Positions 34,933-43,886 are shown, counted from the first letter of the stretch. The stretch is DNA of 64,000 nucleotides from Oceanisphaera arctica (GCF_002936955.1 NZ_MPZM01000002.1:1-64000), one strand, 5' to 3'. Notes: generated by a model from the letters alone, not told the origin. Made by a program: numbers and translations.

Positions 34933-35640
34933 ATGAAAGCATTACTGATCTGCTCCGGCGGATTCGATTCCGTGACCCTGGCCTATCGGCTGGCGGCGGA
35001 GCAATCCCTCGGTGCCTTGCTGACCTTCGATTACGGTCAGCGCCACAAGAAAGAAATCGATGCCGCCCGCCTTTGCGCCGAGCGGCTCGGTATACCTCAT
35101 CTGGTGATGGACATCGGCCACATCGGCCGTCAGCTATCCGGCTCGGCGCTGACCGACGACATAGATGTGCCCCACGGCCACTACAGCGAAGAAAACATGA
35201 AGCTGACGGTGGTACCCAACCGTAACGCCATCATGCTCACCATCGCCTTCGGCGTGGCCGCCGCCCGCGACCTCGATACAGTCGCGTTGGCGGTACACGG
35301 CGGCGACCACTTCATCTATCCCGACTGTCGCCCCGACTTTATCCGCCTGTTTGGCGAGATGCAGGCCCGGGCGCTGGACGGCGTGGCCGAGGTAGCCCTG
35401 TACGCCCCCTATGTTGATGCCGACAAGACCGAGATTGCCCGGGATGCGGCGCGCTTTGCCGTGCCGGTGGCCGAGACCTGGTCCTGCTACGAAGGCGGTG
35501 AACTTCACTGCGGCCGCTGCGGCACCTGCGTGGAGCGTATTGAAGCCATGACCCTGGCGGGCGTGGTGGATCCGACGTCTTATCGGGATGAACAATACTG
35601 GCGGGAAGCGGTGGCGAGGGTGAATAAATGTACACCATAA
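34933..35640 (+). CDS. queC: 7-cyano-7-deazaguanine synthase QueC
   Basis: This 235-residue enzyme begins with the PP-loop ICSGGFDSVTLAYRL and has the C-terminal zinc site ETWSCYEGGELHCGRCGTCVER (broken over about residues 185-206; four Cys). It converts 7-carboxy-7-deazaguanine with ATP and ammonia to preQ0. The P-loop usually reads SGGxDS; SGGFDS fits. It is first in queC-queD-queE and its ribosome-binding site is part of the preQ1 riboswitch. Its stop overlaps the queD start by 13 bases. Confidence 0.96.
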   Translation: MKALLICSGGFDSVTLAYRLAAEQSLGALLTFDYGQRHKKEIDAARLCAERLGIPHLVMDIGHIGRQLSGSALTDDIDVPHGHYSEENMKLTVVPNRNAIMLTIAFGVAAARDLDTVALAVHGGDHFIYPDCRPDFIRLFGEMQARALDGVAEVALYAPYVDADKTEIARDAARFAVPVAETWSCYEGGELHCGRCGTCVERIEAMTLAGVVDPTSYRDEQYWREAVARVNKCTP

Positions 35641-35984
35641 AGAAAGAGTTTCATTTTTCCGCCTCCCACCAGTTGCTCCAGATGCCGGACTGGCACCCCT
35701 GTGCCCGGCTGCATGGCCACAACTATGTAGTGGTGATCGAACTGCAAAGCGAGACCCTGGATCAGTACGGCTTCGTGCGGGATTATCTGGAGCTGAAGGC
35801 GTTCAAGGACTACATCGACGAGCAGCTGGATCACCGTCATCTCAACGAGGTGTTGGGTGACGCGTGCACCACCGCCGAACGGTTGGCTCGCCACCTGTTC
35901 GACTGGGCCTGCGCCCGTTGGCCCGAGGTGAGCGCCGTATCGGTCTCGGAAACCCCCAAGACCTGGGCGGAGTACCGGCCATGA
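35628..35984 (+). CDS. queD: 6-carboxy-5,6,7,8-tetrahydropterin synthase QueD
   Basis: This 118-residue T-fold protein has the zinc and catalytic pattern [11 protein letters not shown] (Cys-x3-His-Gly-His), an upstream zinc His in FHFSASHQL and the catalytic His region [10 protein letters not shown]. It converts dihydroneopterin triphosphate, the FolE product, to carboxytetrahydropterin, the second step to queuosine. The gene overlaps queC and its stop overlaps the queE start (ATGA), so translation is coupled. Confidence 0.95.
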   Translation: MYTIKKEFHFSASHQLLQMPDWHPCARLHGHNYVVVIELQSETLDQYGFVRDYLELKAFKDYIDEQLDHRHLNEVLGDACTTAERLARHLFDWACARWPEVSAVSVSETPKTWAEYRP

Positions 35985-36700
35985 GCATCGCCATCAGCGA
36001 AATCTTCGGCCCCACCATACAGGGCGAAGGGGCCCTTATAGGCGTGCCGACCCTGTTTGTGCGCACCGGTGGCTGTGATTTTCGTTGCAGCTGGTGCGAC
36101 ACCCTCTATGCGGTAGAGCCTCGCTTCAAGGCCGACTGGACACCCATGAGTGCCGAAGCAGTCATGACCGAGGTGAATGGCCTGAGTGGTGGCCATCCTC
36201 TGCTGGTGACGCTGTCCGGTGGCAATCCGGCGCTGCAGCCGCTGACCGAACTGCTCGAGCTGGGCCATGCCCAAGGCTACACCTTCGCCATGGAAACCCA
36301 GGGCAGCAAGGTGCAGGACTGGTTTGCGATGCTCGATCATCTGACGCTCAGCCCCAAGCCGCCGTCTTCCGGTATGGCCTTCAACCGCAGCCGGTTCGAG
36401 GCCAGCCTGGCCGCAGCCGGTGATCAGACTCAAGTCAGCCTCAAACTGGTGATCGCCGACGAGGCCGATTACCAGTGGGCGAGGGACGTGGCAGCTGGCT
36501 ACCCGCAACTGCCGCTGACCCTGCAGCCCTGCAACCCGTCTCCGGCCACGCCCGAGCAGCCGGATCTGGAAACCGACACCGAGTCGCTCAACTCCCGCTT
36601 GCGCTGGCTGGTGGACAAGGTCACCGCCGACCGCTGGTTCAATGCCCGGGTACTGCCCCAGCTGCACGTCCTGATCTGGAATAACGAACGCGGGGTGTAG
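35981..36700 (+). CDS. queE: 7-carboxy-7-deazaguanine synthase QueE (radical SAM)
   Basis: This 239-residue radical SAM enzyme has the cluster motif [16 protein letters not shown] (C-x3-C-x2-C) near residues 31-38 and the substrate segment [20 protein letters not shown] at the N-terminus. [13 protein letters not shown] is the SAM-binding loop. It rearranges carboxytetrahydropterin into carboxydeazaguanine, the QueC substrate. The order C-D-E covers the whole route from FolE product to preQ0. The ATG at 35981 overlaps the queD stop; 39 upstream codons in the frame lie inside queD and are rejected. Confidence 0.95.
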   Translation: MSIAISEIFGPTIQGEGALIGVPTLFVRTGGCDFRCSWCDTLYAVEPRFKADWTPMSAEAVMTEVNGLSGGHPLLVTLSGGNPALQPLTELLELGHAQGYTFAMETQGSKVQDWFAMLDHLTLSPKPPSSGMAFNRSRFEASLAAAGDQTQVSLKLVIADEADYQWARDVAAGYPQLPLTLQPCNPSPATPEQPDLETDTESLNSRLRWLVDKVTADRWFNARVLPQLHVLIWNNERGV

Positions 36701-36716
36701 CGCCACCGGCATCAGC

Positions 36717-36817
36717 GGACAAAGGGTCAGCTCAGCCGACTCGCCGTAAATACATCCTTGTAGGCTCAGCCGCGCCATCCGTGGCGCGGATGGTCGGCTG
36801 AGCAGATCCCTTTGTCC
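36717..36817. repeat. Large nested palindromic element (family member C)
   Basis: Left arm GGACAAAGGGTCAGCTCAGC-CGAC and right arm GTCGGCTGAGCAGATCCCTT-TGTCC pair almost fully. The inner stem is GCGCCATCCGTGGCGC. The words CGCCGTAAATACATCC and TTGTAGGCTC lie on the left side. This is the clearest member of the family. Confidence 0.85.
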
Positions 36818-36876
36818 TCCAACAAGCACCTGAGTCGCCTGTTGGCGGTGTCTGAAGGCAACTCGGGTGGCAAGAG

Positions 36877-36982
36877 GAGGTAACAGGGAGCGCCTCCCGC
36901 GACCGTGACATGCCAGGGATGGCATGTCCGAGCTTACATGGATGTACTTGTAGCGTGTCGAGGGAGGTGACCCTGTTACCTC
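36877..36982. repeat. Large nested palindromic element (family member D)
   Basis: Arms GAGGTAACAGGG-AGCGCCTCCC and GGGAGG-TGACCCTGTTACCTC pair over about 21 bases. An inner stem GACATGCC / GGCATGTC and the word TTACATGGATGTACTTGTAG complete it. It follows member C by 59 bases; together they fill the gap 36701-37009. Confidence 0.85.
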
Positions 36983-37009
36983 TGGAACTACGACTCTACA
37001 GCACACCGC

Positions 37010-37771
37010 CTATGGTGACGAATTCCCCCCACATATTGGGCAGTCGGGTGTCTTGGGCAGGGTCAGCTCCCGGGTGCCGAGGTTGAGGCCGTCGACCAGC
37101 AGCAGTTTGCCTTTGGGCGAGCGGCCCATGTTGGCCAGCAGCTTGATGGCCTCCAGCGCCTGCAAGGAGCCCATCACGCCCACCATGGGCGCCAAGACGC
37201 CGGCTTCCACACAACTCAGGGTGCCGGTGCCCATCAGCCGGCTCAAACAGCCGTAACAGGGTTCGTCGTCGCCATAGGTAAAGATGCTGAGCTGGCCTTC
37301 CATGCGGATCACCGCCGCCGACACCAGGGGGACTTTGGCGGCGAAACACAGACGATTAACCCGCTGGCGGGTCTCCAGATTATCGGTGCCGTCGAGTACC
37401 AGCTGGTGTTGGGGGATCAGTTGGCTGAGCAGGGCCTCGTCGGCGTCACAGGCGTGGGTAACCACCTTTATATAGGGATTGGCGGCGTGCAGGCTGTCGG
37501 CGGCGGAGTCCACCTTGAGTCGACCGATATCGCTGTCTTGATGCAGCACCTGACGCTGCAGGTTGGACAGCTCCACCCGGTCGTGATCCACCAGGGTGAT
37601 CCGGCCCACCCCGGCTACCGCCAGATACTGGGCGGCGGCGCAGCCCAGGCCTCCGGCGCCGATGATCAGCACGGCGGCATTTTTCAGGGCTTCCTGCCCC
37701 TCGATATCGAACTGGCGCAGCACTATCTGGCGGTTGTAGCGCAGCCATTCTTCATCACTGAGCTGCAGCAT
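37010..37771 (-). CDS. moeB: Molybdopterin-synthase adenylyltransferase MoeB
   Basis: This 253-residue E1-like enzyme has the nucleotide loop VLIIGAGGLGCAAAQYLAVA, the adenylation Arg/Asp segment DHDRVELSNLQRQVLH and two zinc Cys pairs (CYGC near residue 172 and CPIC at the C-terminus). It activates the C-terminus of MoaD with ATP for later sulfur transfer. The ATG at 37771 overlaps the moeA stop (TAATG), so moeA-moeB are co-translated; the longer frame inside moeA is rejected. Confidence 0.95.
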   Translation of the reverse strand: MLQLSDEEWLRYNRQIVLRQFDIEGQEALKNAAVLIIGAGGLGCAAAQYLAVAGVGRITLVDHDRVELSNLQRQVLHQDSDIGRLKVDSAADSLHAANPYIKVVTHACDADEALLSQLIPQHQLVLDGTDNLETRQRVNRLCFAAKVPLVSAAVIRMEGQLSIFTYGDDEPCYGCLSRLMGTGTLSCVEAGVLAPMVGVMGSLQALEAIKLLANMGRSPKGKLLLVDGLNLGTRELTLPKTPDCPICGGNSSP

Positions 37772-39012
37772 TACCAGTACAGTCCGTCGATCAGCTCCAG
37801 GGTGACCATTTCTCCTTCGGCCACGTTGCCTCTGTCCTGCTCCAGGTGCAGCAGGCAATTGGCCTCGGCCATGGCGCTGAAGACCGCCGAGCTTTGTGCG
37901 CCGGCGGCTACGACGCCCAGGTTGCCGTCGGGCTGGGTGCTGACGATGCCACGCTGAAAGTCCATGCGGCCGGGGCTTTTTTTGAACGGCATCAGCGTCT
38001 TCGCCTGCAGGGTGGGGGTTGGTGCCAGGGTTTCACCGGCCAGTTTGGCCAGAGCCGGGCGAACCATCAGATGAAAGGTGACGGCGGCCGACACCGGGTT
38101 GCCGGGCAGGCCGAAGAAGGGGCAGTCGTTGATGTGACCGAAGGCGAAGGGTTTGCCGGGTTTGACCGCCAGCTTCCAGAAGCCGATGCGGCCAACGTCT
38201 TCCAGCACCTGCTTGGTGTAATCCGCATCACCCACAGAAACGCCACCGGAGGTGATCAGGGCGTCGGCCTCATTAGCGGCCTTGAGAAAGGCCTGACGGA
38301 TAAGCGCAGGATCGTCATCGATAATGCCATAATCGATGACCCTGATGCCGAGTCGTTCGAGCATGGCGCCGATGCCGATGCGGTTGGAGTCATAAATATC
38401 GCCGGGGGCGAGCAGTTCGCCCGGGCTTTTCAGCTCGTCACCGGTAGAGAGCAGCGCGACCGTCAGTGGGCGACGAACATACAGCTGCTCCAGCCCCAGC
38501 GACGACAGCACCGACAGCACTCGGGCGTTGATGCGGGTGCCGGCGGCAAAGACCCGCTCGCCCTGGGCCAGATCCTCGGCAGGCAGGCGCACATGCTGGC
38601 CCTCGGTCACCGGGCCCCGGGGATAGATGACGTTGTGTTCGGACCGGCAGTTTTCCTGCATCACTACTGTGTCGGCACCGATGGGCAGGGCGGCGCCGGT
38701 CATGATGCGTACGCATTCGCCGGGGCCGACCCGACCGTTGAACGGATGGCCAGCCAGGCTGGTGCCGATCAGGGTGAGGGCCGCATCGTCCGTTACATCG
38801 GCGGCACGCAGGGCGTAGCCGTCCATCGCCGAGTTGGCGAAGGAGGGCACGTCGATGGGAGAGTGAATATCGTCGGCCAGAATCCGGTTCAGCGAATGTT
38901 CCAGAGAGATGATGTCGCTGTCTGTTATTGCCTCAAGACGAGAGAGCATGTCGTGTTTGGCGTCGAGGTAAGGACGCAGCCCGGGTTGGCTGTCGCAATC
39001 ATGAGTGGCCAT
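37771..39012 (-). CDS. moeA: Molybdopterin molybdenumtransferase MoeA
   Basis: This 413-residue protein has the MoeA segments SFANSAMDGYALRAADV, GDELKSPGELLAPGDIYDSN, ALITSGGVSVGDADYTKQVL and FFGLPGNPVSAAVTF. It inserts molybdate into adenylylated molybdopterin. It is first of the moeA-moeB pair on the minus strand. It serves molybdoenzymes such as the SoxC-like protein encoded at 7.6 kb. The N-terminal stretch (HDCDSQPGLRPYLDAKHDML) is normal for the family. Confidence 0.95.
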   Translation of the reverse strand: MATHDCDSQPGLRPYLDAKHDMLSRLEAITDSDIISLEHSLNRILADDIHSPIDVPSFANSAMDGYALRAADVTDDAALTLIGTSLAGHPFNGRVGPGECVRIMTGAALPIGADTVVMQENCRSEHNVIYPRGPVTEGQHVRLPAEDLAQGERVFAAGTRINARVLSVLSSLGLEQLYVRRPLTVALLSTGDELKSPGELLAPGDIYDSNRIGIGAMLERLGIRVIDYGIIDDDPALIRQAFLKAANEADALITSGGVSVGDADYTKQVLEDVGRIGFWKLAVKPGKPFAFGHINDCPFFGLPGNPVSAAVTFHLMVRPALAKLAGETLAPTPTLQAKTLMPFKKSPGRMDFQRGIVSTQPDGNLGVVAAGAQSSAVFSAMAEANCLLHLEQDRGNVAEGEMVTLELIDGLYW

Positions 39013-39182
39013 GTTCGGTTACCTGTTATGGGGACGGTTGAGTTTATTATTCCAGTTTAAATTTTTTTTGTCATCTTTCTCTGAAGGTTAGGAGATGAAT
39101 CCATCATTCACACCGGACCCTAAATGCACTACCATCCATGCAGTTTGTTTTACCGCTTTTTATTTATTCAACGGAGCCTGTC

Positions 39183-39839
39183 ATGACCGCTTTGAGCGAT
39201 GCCGCTATTCGAGTTCGTTCTGCCCTTGAGGCGAAAGGGCTGGAAACCCCGATGAAGGGTAATACTCTGACCCTGGATGAAAAACAGTCCCGTATTACCG
39301 GGTTGATGACCGAGATGATGGACGTGCTGGGTCTGGATCTTGAAGATGACAGCCTGGCCGAAACCCCGAAGCGCATCGCCAAGATGTATGTACGAGAAAT
39401 TTTCTCCGGACTGGATTACAGCTACTTCCCCAAAATCACCTTGATTGAGAACAAGATGAAGGTGGATGAAATGGTGCAGGTGCGGGACATCACCCTGACC
39501 AGTACCTGCGAGCACCACTTCGTGACCATCGACGGCACGGCCACCGTGGCCTATATTCCGCGCAGCAAGGTGATTGGTCTGTCGAAGATCAACCGCATCG
39601 TGCAGTTTTTTGCCCGTCGGCCTCAGGTGCAGGAACGACTGACCCAGCAGGTGCTGGTGGCACTGCAGGAGCTGCTGGAGTCGGATGACGTGGCGGTCAG
39701 CATTACCGCAACCCACTACTGTGTGAAGGCCCGGGGCGTGATGGATGCCACCAGCAGTACCACCACCACCTCCCTCGGCGGTATTTTCAAGAGCCGGCCC
39801 GAAACCCGTCAGGAGTTTCTCGGCGGCGTGGTTCGTTAA
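39183..39839 (+). CDS. folE: GTP cyclohydrolase I (type IA)
   Basis: This 218-residue enzyme has [20 protein letters not shown] with the zinc Cys and catalytic His, [20 protein letters not shown], and [20 protein letters not shown] with the second zinc Cys. It opens GTP to dihydroneopterin triphosphate, entering both folate and, through QueD, queuosine synthesis. The ATG at 39183 has CGGAGCC upstream; 15 codons before it in the frame are not conserved. Confidence 0.96.
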   Translation: MTALSDAAIRVRSALEAKGLETPMKGNTLTLDEKQSRITGLMTEMMDVLGLDLEDDSLAETPKRIAKMYVREIFSGLDYSYFPKITLIENKMKVDEMVQVRDITLTSTCEHHFVTIDGTATVAYIPRSKVIGLSKINRIVQFFARRPQVQERLTQQVLVALQELLESDDVAVSITATHYCVKARGVMDATSSTTTTSLGGIFKSRPETRQEFLGGVVR

Positions 39840-39864
39840 ATATCGGTCCGGATAAGTAGATCAC

Positions 39865-39961
39865 AGGCCAGATACCGAACGCAGACACGCCGTAAACCCA
39901 TCCATGGGGGCTCTACTGCGCCTTCCCTGGCGCAGAAGGTCTGCTTAACGGTATCTTGCCT
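39865..39961. repeat. Large nested palindromic element (family member E)
   Basis: Arms AGGCCAGATACCGAACGCAG-AC and GTCTGCTTAACGGTATCTTG-CCT pair with few mismatches. The inner stem is CTGCGCC / GGCGCAG. It shares ACGCCGTAAACCCATCCATG-GGGGCTC with member A, after changes. Confidence 0.8.
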
Positions 39962-40007
39962 CTGCTCCTCAGGATGATGAGCAATGAGAACAGACATCCA
40001 CCCCGCC

Positions 40008-40898
40008 TCAATGGTCGGGTGAATGTTTAAAGCAGTCTTCCATGTATTCCACGAAGCACTTGACCCGGCTGGGCAGAAAATGCCGATGCGGGTACAACAG
40101 ATTCAGGCTGACCGTCGGCAGTTCGAAGTCTTCCAGAAGCGGTAGCAGCTCCCCCTTTTCCAGATAATCCTCCACGATAAAGCGGGGCTGCATGATGATG
40201 CCCATGCCCTGACTGGCAGCCAGCGCCAGTGCCCGACCGGTATTGGCGCGCATGGCGCCTTTGGGCCGAACCTGATAGTGATGCCCCTTCTGCTGATAGC
40301 TCCATTGCGGCTCGCTCAGGGTATAGAGCAGGCAGTTATGATCCGGGAGCTGCGAGGGATGGGTCGGGGTGCCATGTCGGGCCAGGTAATCGGGGGCGGC
40401 ACAGGTGATCAGCGACATCTGCGCCAGTGGCCGGGCAATCAGCGACGAGTCGGGCAGGGCGCCGATGCGCAGCGCCAGATCGAAGTTTTCCTCCACCAGC
40501 GCCACCAGACGGTCGCTGTACTCCAGATTGAGCTGTATGTCCGGATAACTGCGGTGAAATTCCGCCAGCAGCGGCGCCACCTTGAGGGTGCCGAAGTCCA
40601 TGGGCACAGAGATGCGAATAGGGCCGCTGGGCCGGCGACTGTGATCCGAGATCATGGCGTCGGCCTGCTCCAGCTCGGCCAGAATGGCATGGCAGCGTAC
40701 ATAATAGAGCTGTCCGGCTTCGGTCACGCTGACCCGTCGGGTGGTACGCATCAGCAGGCGGGCGTTAAGATGCTGTTCCAGCAGGCCCACCTGCTTCGAC
40801 ACCATGGCGACCGACAACTCCAGCTGTTGCGCGGTTTTGGTAAAGCTCTGCAGCTCCACTACCTTGCAGAAGGTTCGAATGGCGGATAATTGATCCAC
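40008..40898 (-). CDS. LysR-family transcriptional regulator, divergent from yceI
   Basis: This protein of about 296 residues has an N-terminal HTH (FTKTAQQLELSVAMVSKQVG) followed by RTTRRVSVTEAGQLYYVRC, as in the large AaeR/DmlR-like LysR group, and a substrate-binding domain. The start is GTG 40898 with GGAGAATATGCC upstream; the open frame continues to 40952 across the promoter. It is divergent from yceI with a perfect 10-10-10 inverted repeat between them, so it probably regulates yceI and itself. Confidence 0.87.
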   Translation of the reverse strand: MDQLSAIRTFCKVVELQSFTKTAQQLELSVAMVSKQVGLLEQHLNARLLMRTTRRVSVTEAGQLYYVRCHAILAELEQADAMISDHSRRPSGPIRISVPMDFGTLKVAPLLAEFHRSYPDIQLNLEYSDRLVALVEENFDLALRIGALPDSSLIARPLAQMSLITCAAPDYLARHGTPTHPSQLPDHNCLLYTLSEPQWSYQQKGHHYQVRPKGAMRANTGRALALAASQGMGIIMQPRFIVEDYLEKGELLPLLEDFELPTVSLNLLYPHRHFLPSRVKCFVEYMEDCFKHSPDH

Positions 40899-40954
40899 GG
40901 CATATTCTCCTCTGTGATGTTTGTTGTCTTGAGTGGGACGAAGCGTCGCCATTA

Positions 40955-40984
40955 TTAACTAAAAGTTGATAATGTTTTAGTTAA
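40955..40984. promoter_or_regulatory. Perfect inverted repeat between the LysR gene and yceI
   Basis: TTAACTAAAA and TTTTAGTTAA are exact complements separated by 10 bases, giving a dyad with the spacing of LysR binding sites (contains T-N11-A). It lies 57 bases upstream of the LysR start and 98 bases before the yceI start. Confidence 0.6.
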
Positions 40985-41081
40985 GTTATAATTGTTCTCG
41001 TTTGCAAGGCATCCTACTATCTAGTCCAGATTAATCATGTGGCGCTATCTGCGCCTGATTTCGGCAGTAACGGAGATTCCT

Positions 41082-41645
41082 ATGAATACGAAAAAAATAG
41101 CCCTGCTTGTTTCTTCTCTGGCACTGGCCGGCCCGGTTGTGGCCGCCGATTACAAGGTGGATCCGGCCCATACCACCGCCGTTTTTGAAGTGAGCCACAT
41201 GGGTTTCAGCACCTTGATGGGTCGCTTTAACGAGCTTGAGGGCAGCTACCAGTTCGACGCGGACAATCCTGCTGCCGCCAAGGCCAGCTTTACCATAGAG
41301 GCCGATAGCGTCGATACCAACCACAAGGAACGGGATAAGCACCTTCGCAGCCCCGATTTTTTCGACGTACGCCAGTATCCGACCCTGAATTTTGCCAGCA
41401 CCGGTTATGAAGGTGATAAAGAGGGCGGCAAGCTGAGTGGCGACCTGACCGTGCATGGCGTGAGCCAGCCGGTGACCTTCGACGTCAGCTTTATCGGTGA
41501 AGGCGAAGATCCCTGGGGTGGCTATCGTAACGGTTTTAATGCCGAGACGACCATCAAGCGCAGTGACTTCGGCATGAGTTACGGCCTGCCCGGCGTGGGT
41601 GACGACATTCAGATCAAGCTGTTTGTCGAAGGCATTCGTCAGTAA
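41082..41645 (+). CDS. YceI-family periplasmic lipid-binding protein
   Basis: A Sec signal peptide (NTKKIALLVSSLALAGPVVA) precedes a 167-residue YceI beta-barrel: YKVDPAHTTAVFEVSHMGFS at the start, HLRSPDFFDVRQYPTLNFAS in the middle and FGMSYGLPGVGDDIQIKLFV at the end. Family members bind polyisoprenoids or other lipids in the periplasm and are often stress- or pH-induced. The ATG at 41082 has ACGGAG upstream. A hydrophobic protein gene follows after 14 bases and probably shares the transcript. Confidence 0.93.
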   Translation: MNTKKIALLVSSLALAGPVVAADYKVDPAHTTAVFEVSHMGFSTLMGRFNELEGSYQFDADNPAAAKASFTIEADSVDTNHKERDKHLRSPDFFDVRQYPTLNFASTGYEGDKEGGKLSGDLTVHGVSQPVTFDVSFIGEGEDPWGGYRNGFNAETTIKRSDFGMSYGLPGVGDDIQIKLFVEGIRQ

Positions 41646-41659
41646 ATTCGGGGGTTGAT

Positions 41660-42391
41660 ATGGGCGTGGATCTGCTGATGCAGACGCTGCTGCCTGCCAT
41701 GTTTGCGGGCGCCATCGGCTGGTGGCGCCCGCCTGCATTCTGGTGGCTGGCAGGGTTGGCGGTGTGGGTGACTATCGGTTGGGCATCCGGCTGGTATCTG
41801 TTACCGACCAAGGGTACCCAGTGGTTGCCGTTTGCCCTCTGGGCGGTGGCGCTGTCCGAGTTGTTACCGGGCCTGTGGCGTCGGGTGTTGTCGCCGCTGC
41901 TGACAAGCGGGGTATTTCTGCTGGCCCTGTGGCCCTTGCTGGGCCGTTATCCCGAGGCGTTGCTGGGTCTGGTGGTATTCTGGCTGTGGCAGGGTTGGCG
42001 TGAATGGCGCGGCGATACCGGCCGTGTCGGGCTGGGCTTTACCGCCGGAGGTGGTGCCTTCGCCATTACCGTGGCCATCGGCGGCAGCCTGCTGCTGGCC
42101 CAGCTCTCCGGATCCCTGGCGGTGCTGGCCGGCCTGCTGTGGTTGAGTGGCCTTACGCGCAAGGTGTCCGACCGCTACCTTACCGGCGCCTATGTGTTGC
42201 TGCTGACCCTGTGCTGGCAGTATATTCCCATGGACTGGTGGCTGGTGGCCCTGGCCCTGGTGCCACCACTGGTGGAGCAGGGGCTGCGCCATAAGGGAGT
42301 CTGGTGGTCGGCTCTGGCGGCGGTGGTCTCGGCGGTGCTGGTGGGGGCGCTCGGCCTCTGGCTGGTGTGGCCTCAGGACTCGTTATACTGA
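41660..42391 (+). CDS. Trp/Leu-rich integral membrane protein of unknown function
   Basis: This 243-residue protein is hydrophobic over nearly its whole length, with about eight membrane segments (e.g. WWLAGLAVWVTIGWASGWYL, GVFLLALWPLLGRYPEALLG, ALAAVVSAVLVGALGLWLVW). It has short loops and 20 or so Trp residues. I do not recognise a family. It follows yceI closely in the position where E. coli yceI has the cytochrome b561-type yceJ, but no heme-ligand His pattern is visible. A strong terminator follows. Confidence 0.68.
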   Translation: MGVDLLMQTLLPAMFAGAIGWWRPPAFWWLAGLAVWVTIGWASGWYLLPTKGTQWLPFALWAVALSELLPGLWRRVLSPLLTSGVFLLALWPLLGRYPEALLGLVVFWLWQGWREWRGDTGRVGLGFTAGGGAFAITVAIGGSLLLAQLSGSLAVLAGLLWLSGLTRKVSDRYLTGAYVLLLTLCWQYIPMDWWLVALALVPPLVEQGLRHKGVWWSALAAVVSAVLVGALGLWLVWPQDSLY

Positions 42392-42402
42392 TACTCATGT
42401 TA

Positions 42403-42445
42403 TAAAAAGGGGTCGGCGTCGATACATAGACGCCGACCCCTTTTT
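42403..42445 (+). terminator. Bidirectional intrinsic terminator
   Basis: AAAAAGGGGTCGGCGTC and GACGCCGACCCCTTTTT form a perfect 17-base stem with an 8-base loop. It closes the yceI transcript. Confidence 0.9.
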
Positions 42446-42504
42446 CGTTCTGATACTTTTTTTGTTTCGAGATTTTTTATTCCGAGACTTTTTGTTCTGA
42501 TACA
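42440..42504. repeat. T-rich degenerate direct repeats
   Basis: The tract after the terminator contains three spaced copies of a word like TTCTGATAC or TTCCGAGAC, each with a run of T (4-7). It looks like repeated duplication of a unit of about 20 bases just upstream of the SelW-like gene. Confidence 0.45.
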
Positions 42505-42514
42505 AGGAAACACC

Positions 42515-42787
42515 ATGAAACCGAGAGTGGAAATTCGCTACTGTTCCCTGTGCCGCTGGCTGTTGCGTTCGGCCTGGCTGGCGCAGGAAATATTGTCGAC
42601 CTTCAATGACGAGGTGGGCGAGGTGGCTCTGATCCCGGGCGAAAAAGGCCAGTTTCAGATCATCGTCGACGGCACCCTTATCTGGTGTCGGGTAGCCGAC
42701 GAGGGTTTTCCCGAGGCCAAGGAAATCAAGCAGCGGCTGCGGGATCATATCGCACCGGACAAAGACCTGGGGCACAGCGACCGTTAA
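42515..42787 (+). CDS. SelW/Rdx-family thioredoxin-fold protein
   Basis: This 90-residue protein begins VEIRYCSLCRWLLRSAWLAQ: the CxxC follows the first strand as in the SelT/SelW/SelH (Rdx) family, with Cys at both positions and no UGA. The middle IPGEKGQFQIIVDGTLIWCR and the end FPEAKEIKQRLRDHI fit. A redox role through the CxxC is assumed. GGAA lies upstream of the ATG. It is monocistronic or precedes the patatin gene. Confidence 0.88.
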   Translation: MKPRVEIRYCSLCRWLLRSAWLAQEILSTFNDEVGEVALIPGEKGQFQIIVDGTLIWCRVADEGFPEAKEIKQRLRDHIAPDKDLGHSDR

Positions 42788-42950
42788 CGCCATGGTTCGC
42801 CGGGCGCGCCGTGGATTAGCTATGATTTGAGTATCGGGTCGGGTTCGGGACACCCGCCTGCAACCTGAATAATAATACCAAATGAGTCCCAATTCCGTCT
42901 CGATGACGGTGCTCTGGTACCATTTATACGGTTTGATGAAGGGAATCACC

Positions 42951-43886
42951 ATGACCAACCATGTTCCGATCAGTCTTGGCCATATCGCCCCCCTGTATGC
43001 CAATGTCGAGGGCCTGAACGGCAAACTGGCTCTGGTGTGTGAAGGGGGCGGCCAGCGGGGAATTTTTACCGCCGGAGTGCTGGATGTATTTATGGAGGCC
43101 CGCTTCGACCCCTTCGATATCCTGATCGGTACTTCGGCCGGGGCCCAGAATTTGTCCGCCTTTGTGTGCGATGCCCGGGGCTATGCCTGCAAGATTATCG
43201 GCGAATACACCACCCGTACCGAATTTTTTCGTCCGCTGCACTTTGCCCGTGGTGGCGATCTGGTGGATCTGGACTGGTTCTTCGAGGTATTGACCCGGGG
43301 GCTACCGCTGGATATCGACACCGGTCGCAAACGACTGAACGGGCGCGAGCTGCTGTTTTGCAGCACCCGTACCGGGGATTACCAACCCCATTATTTTCAC
43401 CCGGCCGAGAGCGACTGGATGCTGGGGTTGAAGGCGTCCAGCGCCATTCCGCTGTTTTATCGGGCCGGGGTGGAGTGGCAGGGAGAGCGCTATGTGGACG
43501 GCAGCGTCGCCGATGCCATTCCAGTGCGTGAGGCGTATCGCCGGGGGGCTCGCACCATAGTGGTGATCCGTACCGTGCCCCAGCACAGCCGCTTCAGTCC
43601 GCACTGGGCGCGCAAGCTGGAAGGCTGGATAGGCCGTGAGCGGATGGGCGATTTGATGCAGATAGTGGAGGCCCACGAACGCTGCTTTAACGACTTCCAC
43701 GACTTCATGCGCTCGCCGCCGGAGGATACGCGGGTGATCGAGATTTTTCCGCACCAGTCGCTGCACAGCCGGGTGCTGGGCTCGAGCCGGACACAGCTGG
43801 ATCAGGACTATGAACTGGGGCGGCGCAGCGGTTTGTATTTTCTGCAGACGCTGGGGCCGGCGCTGGAGGTACTGGCTGCGCAATAA
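42951..43886 (+). CDS. Patatin-like phospholipase
   Basis: This 311-residue protein has the patatin features: the oxyanion segment LVCEGGGQRGIFTAGVLDVF, the nucleophile elbow LIGTSAGAQN (Ser in G-x-S-x-G) and the Asp of the dyad in ERYVDGSVADAIPV (DGS instead of DGG/DGA). It belongs to the RssA/YjjU-like intracellular group, lacking a signal peptide. It would hydrolyse acyl esters of lipids. The ATG at 42951 has GAAGGGAA upstream; 23 upstream codons in the frame are rejected. Confidence 0.9.
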   Translation: MTNHVPISLGHIAPLYANVEGLNGKLALVCEGGGQRGIFTAGVLDVFMEARFDPFDILIGTSAGAQNLSAFVCDARGYACKIIGEYTTRTEFFRPLHFARGGDLVDLDWFFEVLTRGLPLDIDTGRKRLNGRELLFCSTRTGDYQPHYFHPAESDWMLGLKASSAIPLFYRAGVEWQGERYVDGSVADAIPVREAYRRGARTIVVIRTVPQHSRFSPHWARKLEGWIGRERMGDLMQIVEAHERCFNDFHDFMRSPPEDTRVIEIFPHQSLHSRVLGSSRTQLDQDYELGRRSGLYFLQTLGPALEVLAAQ

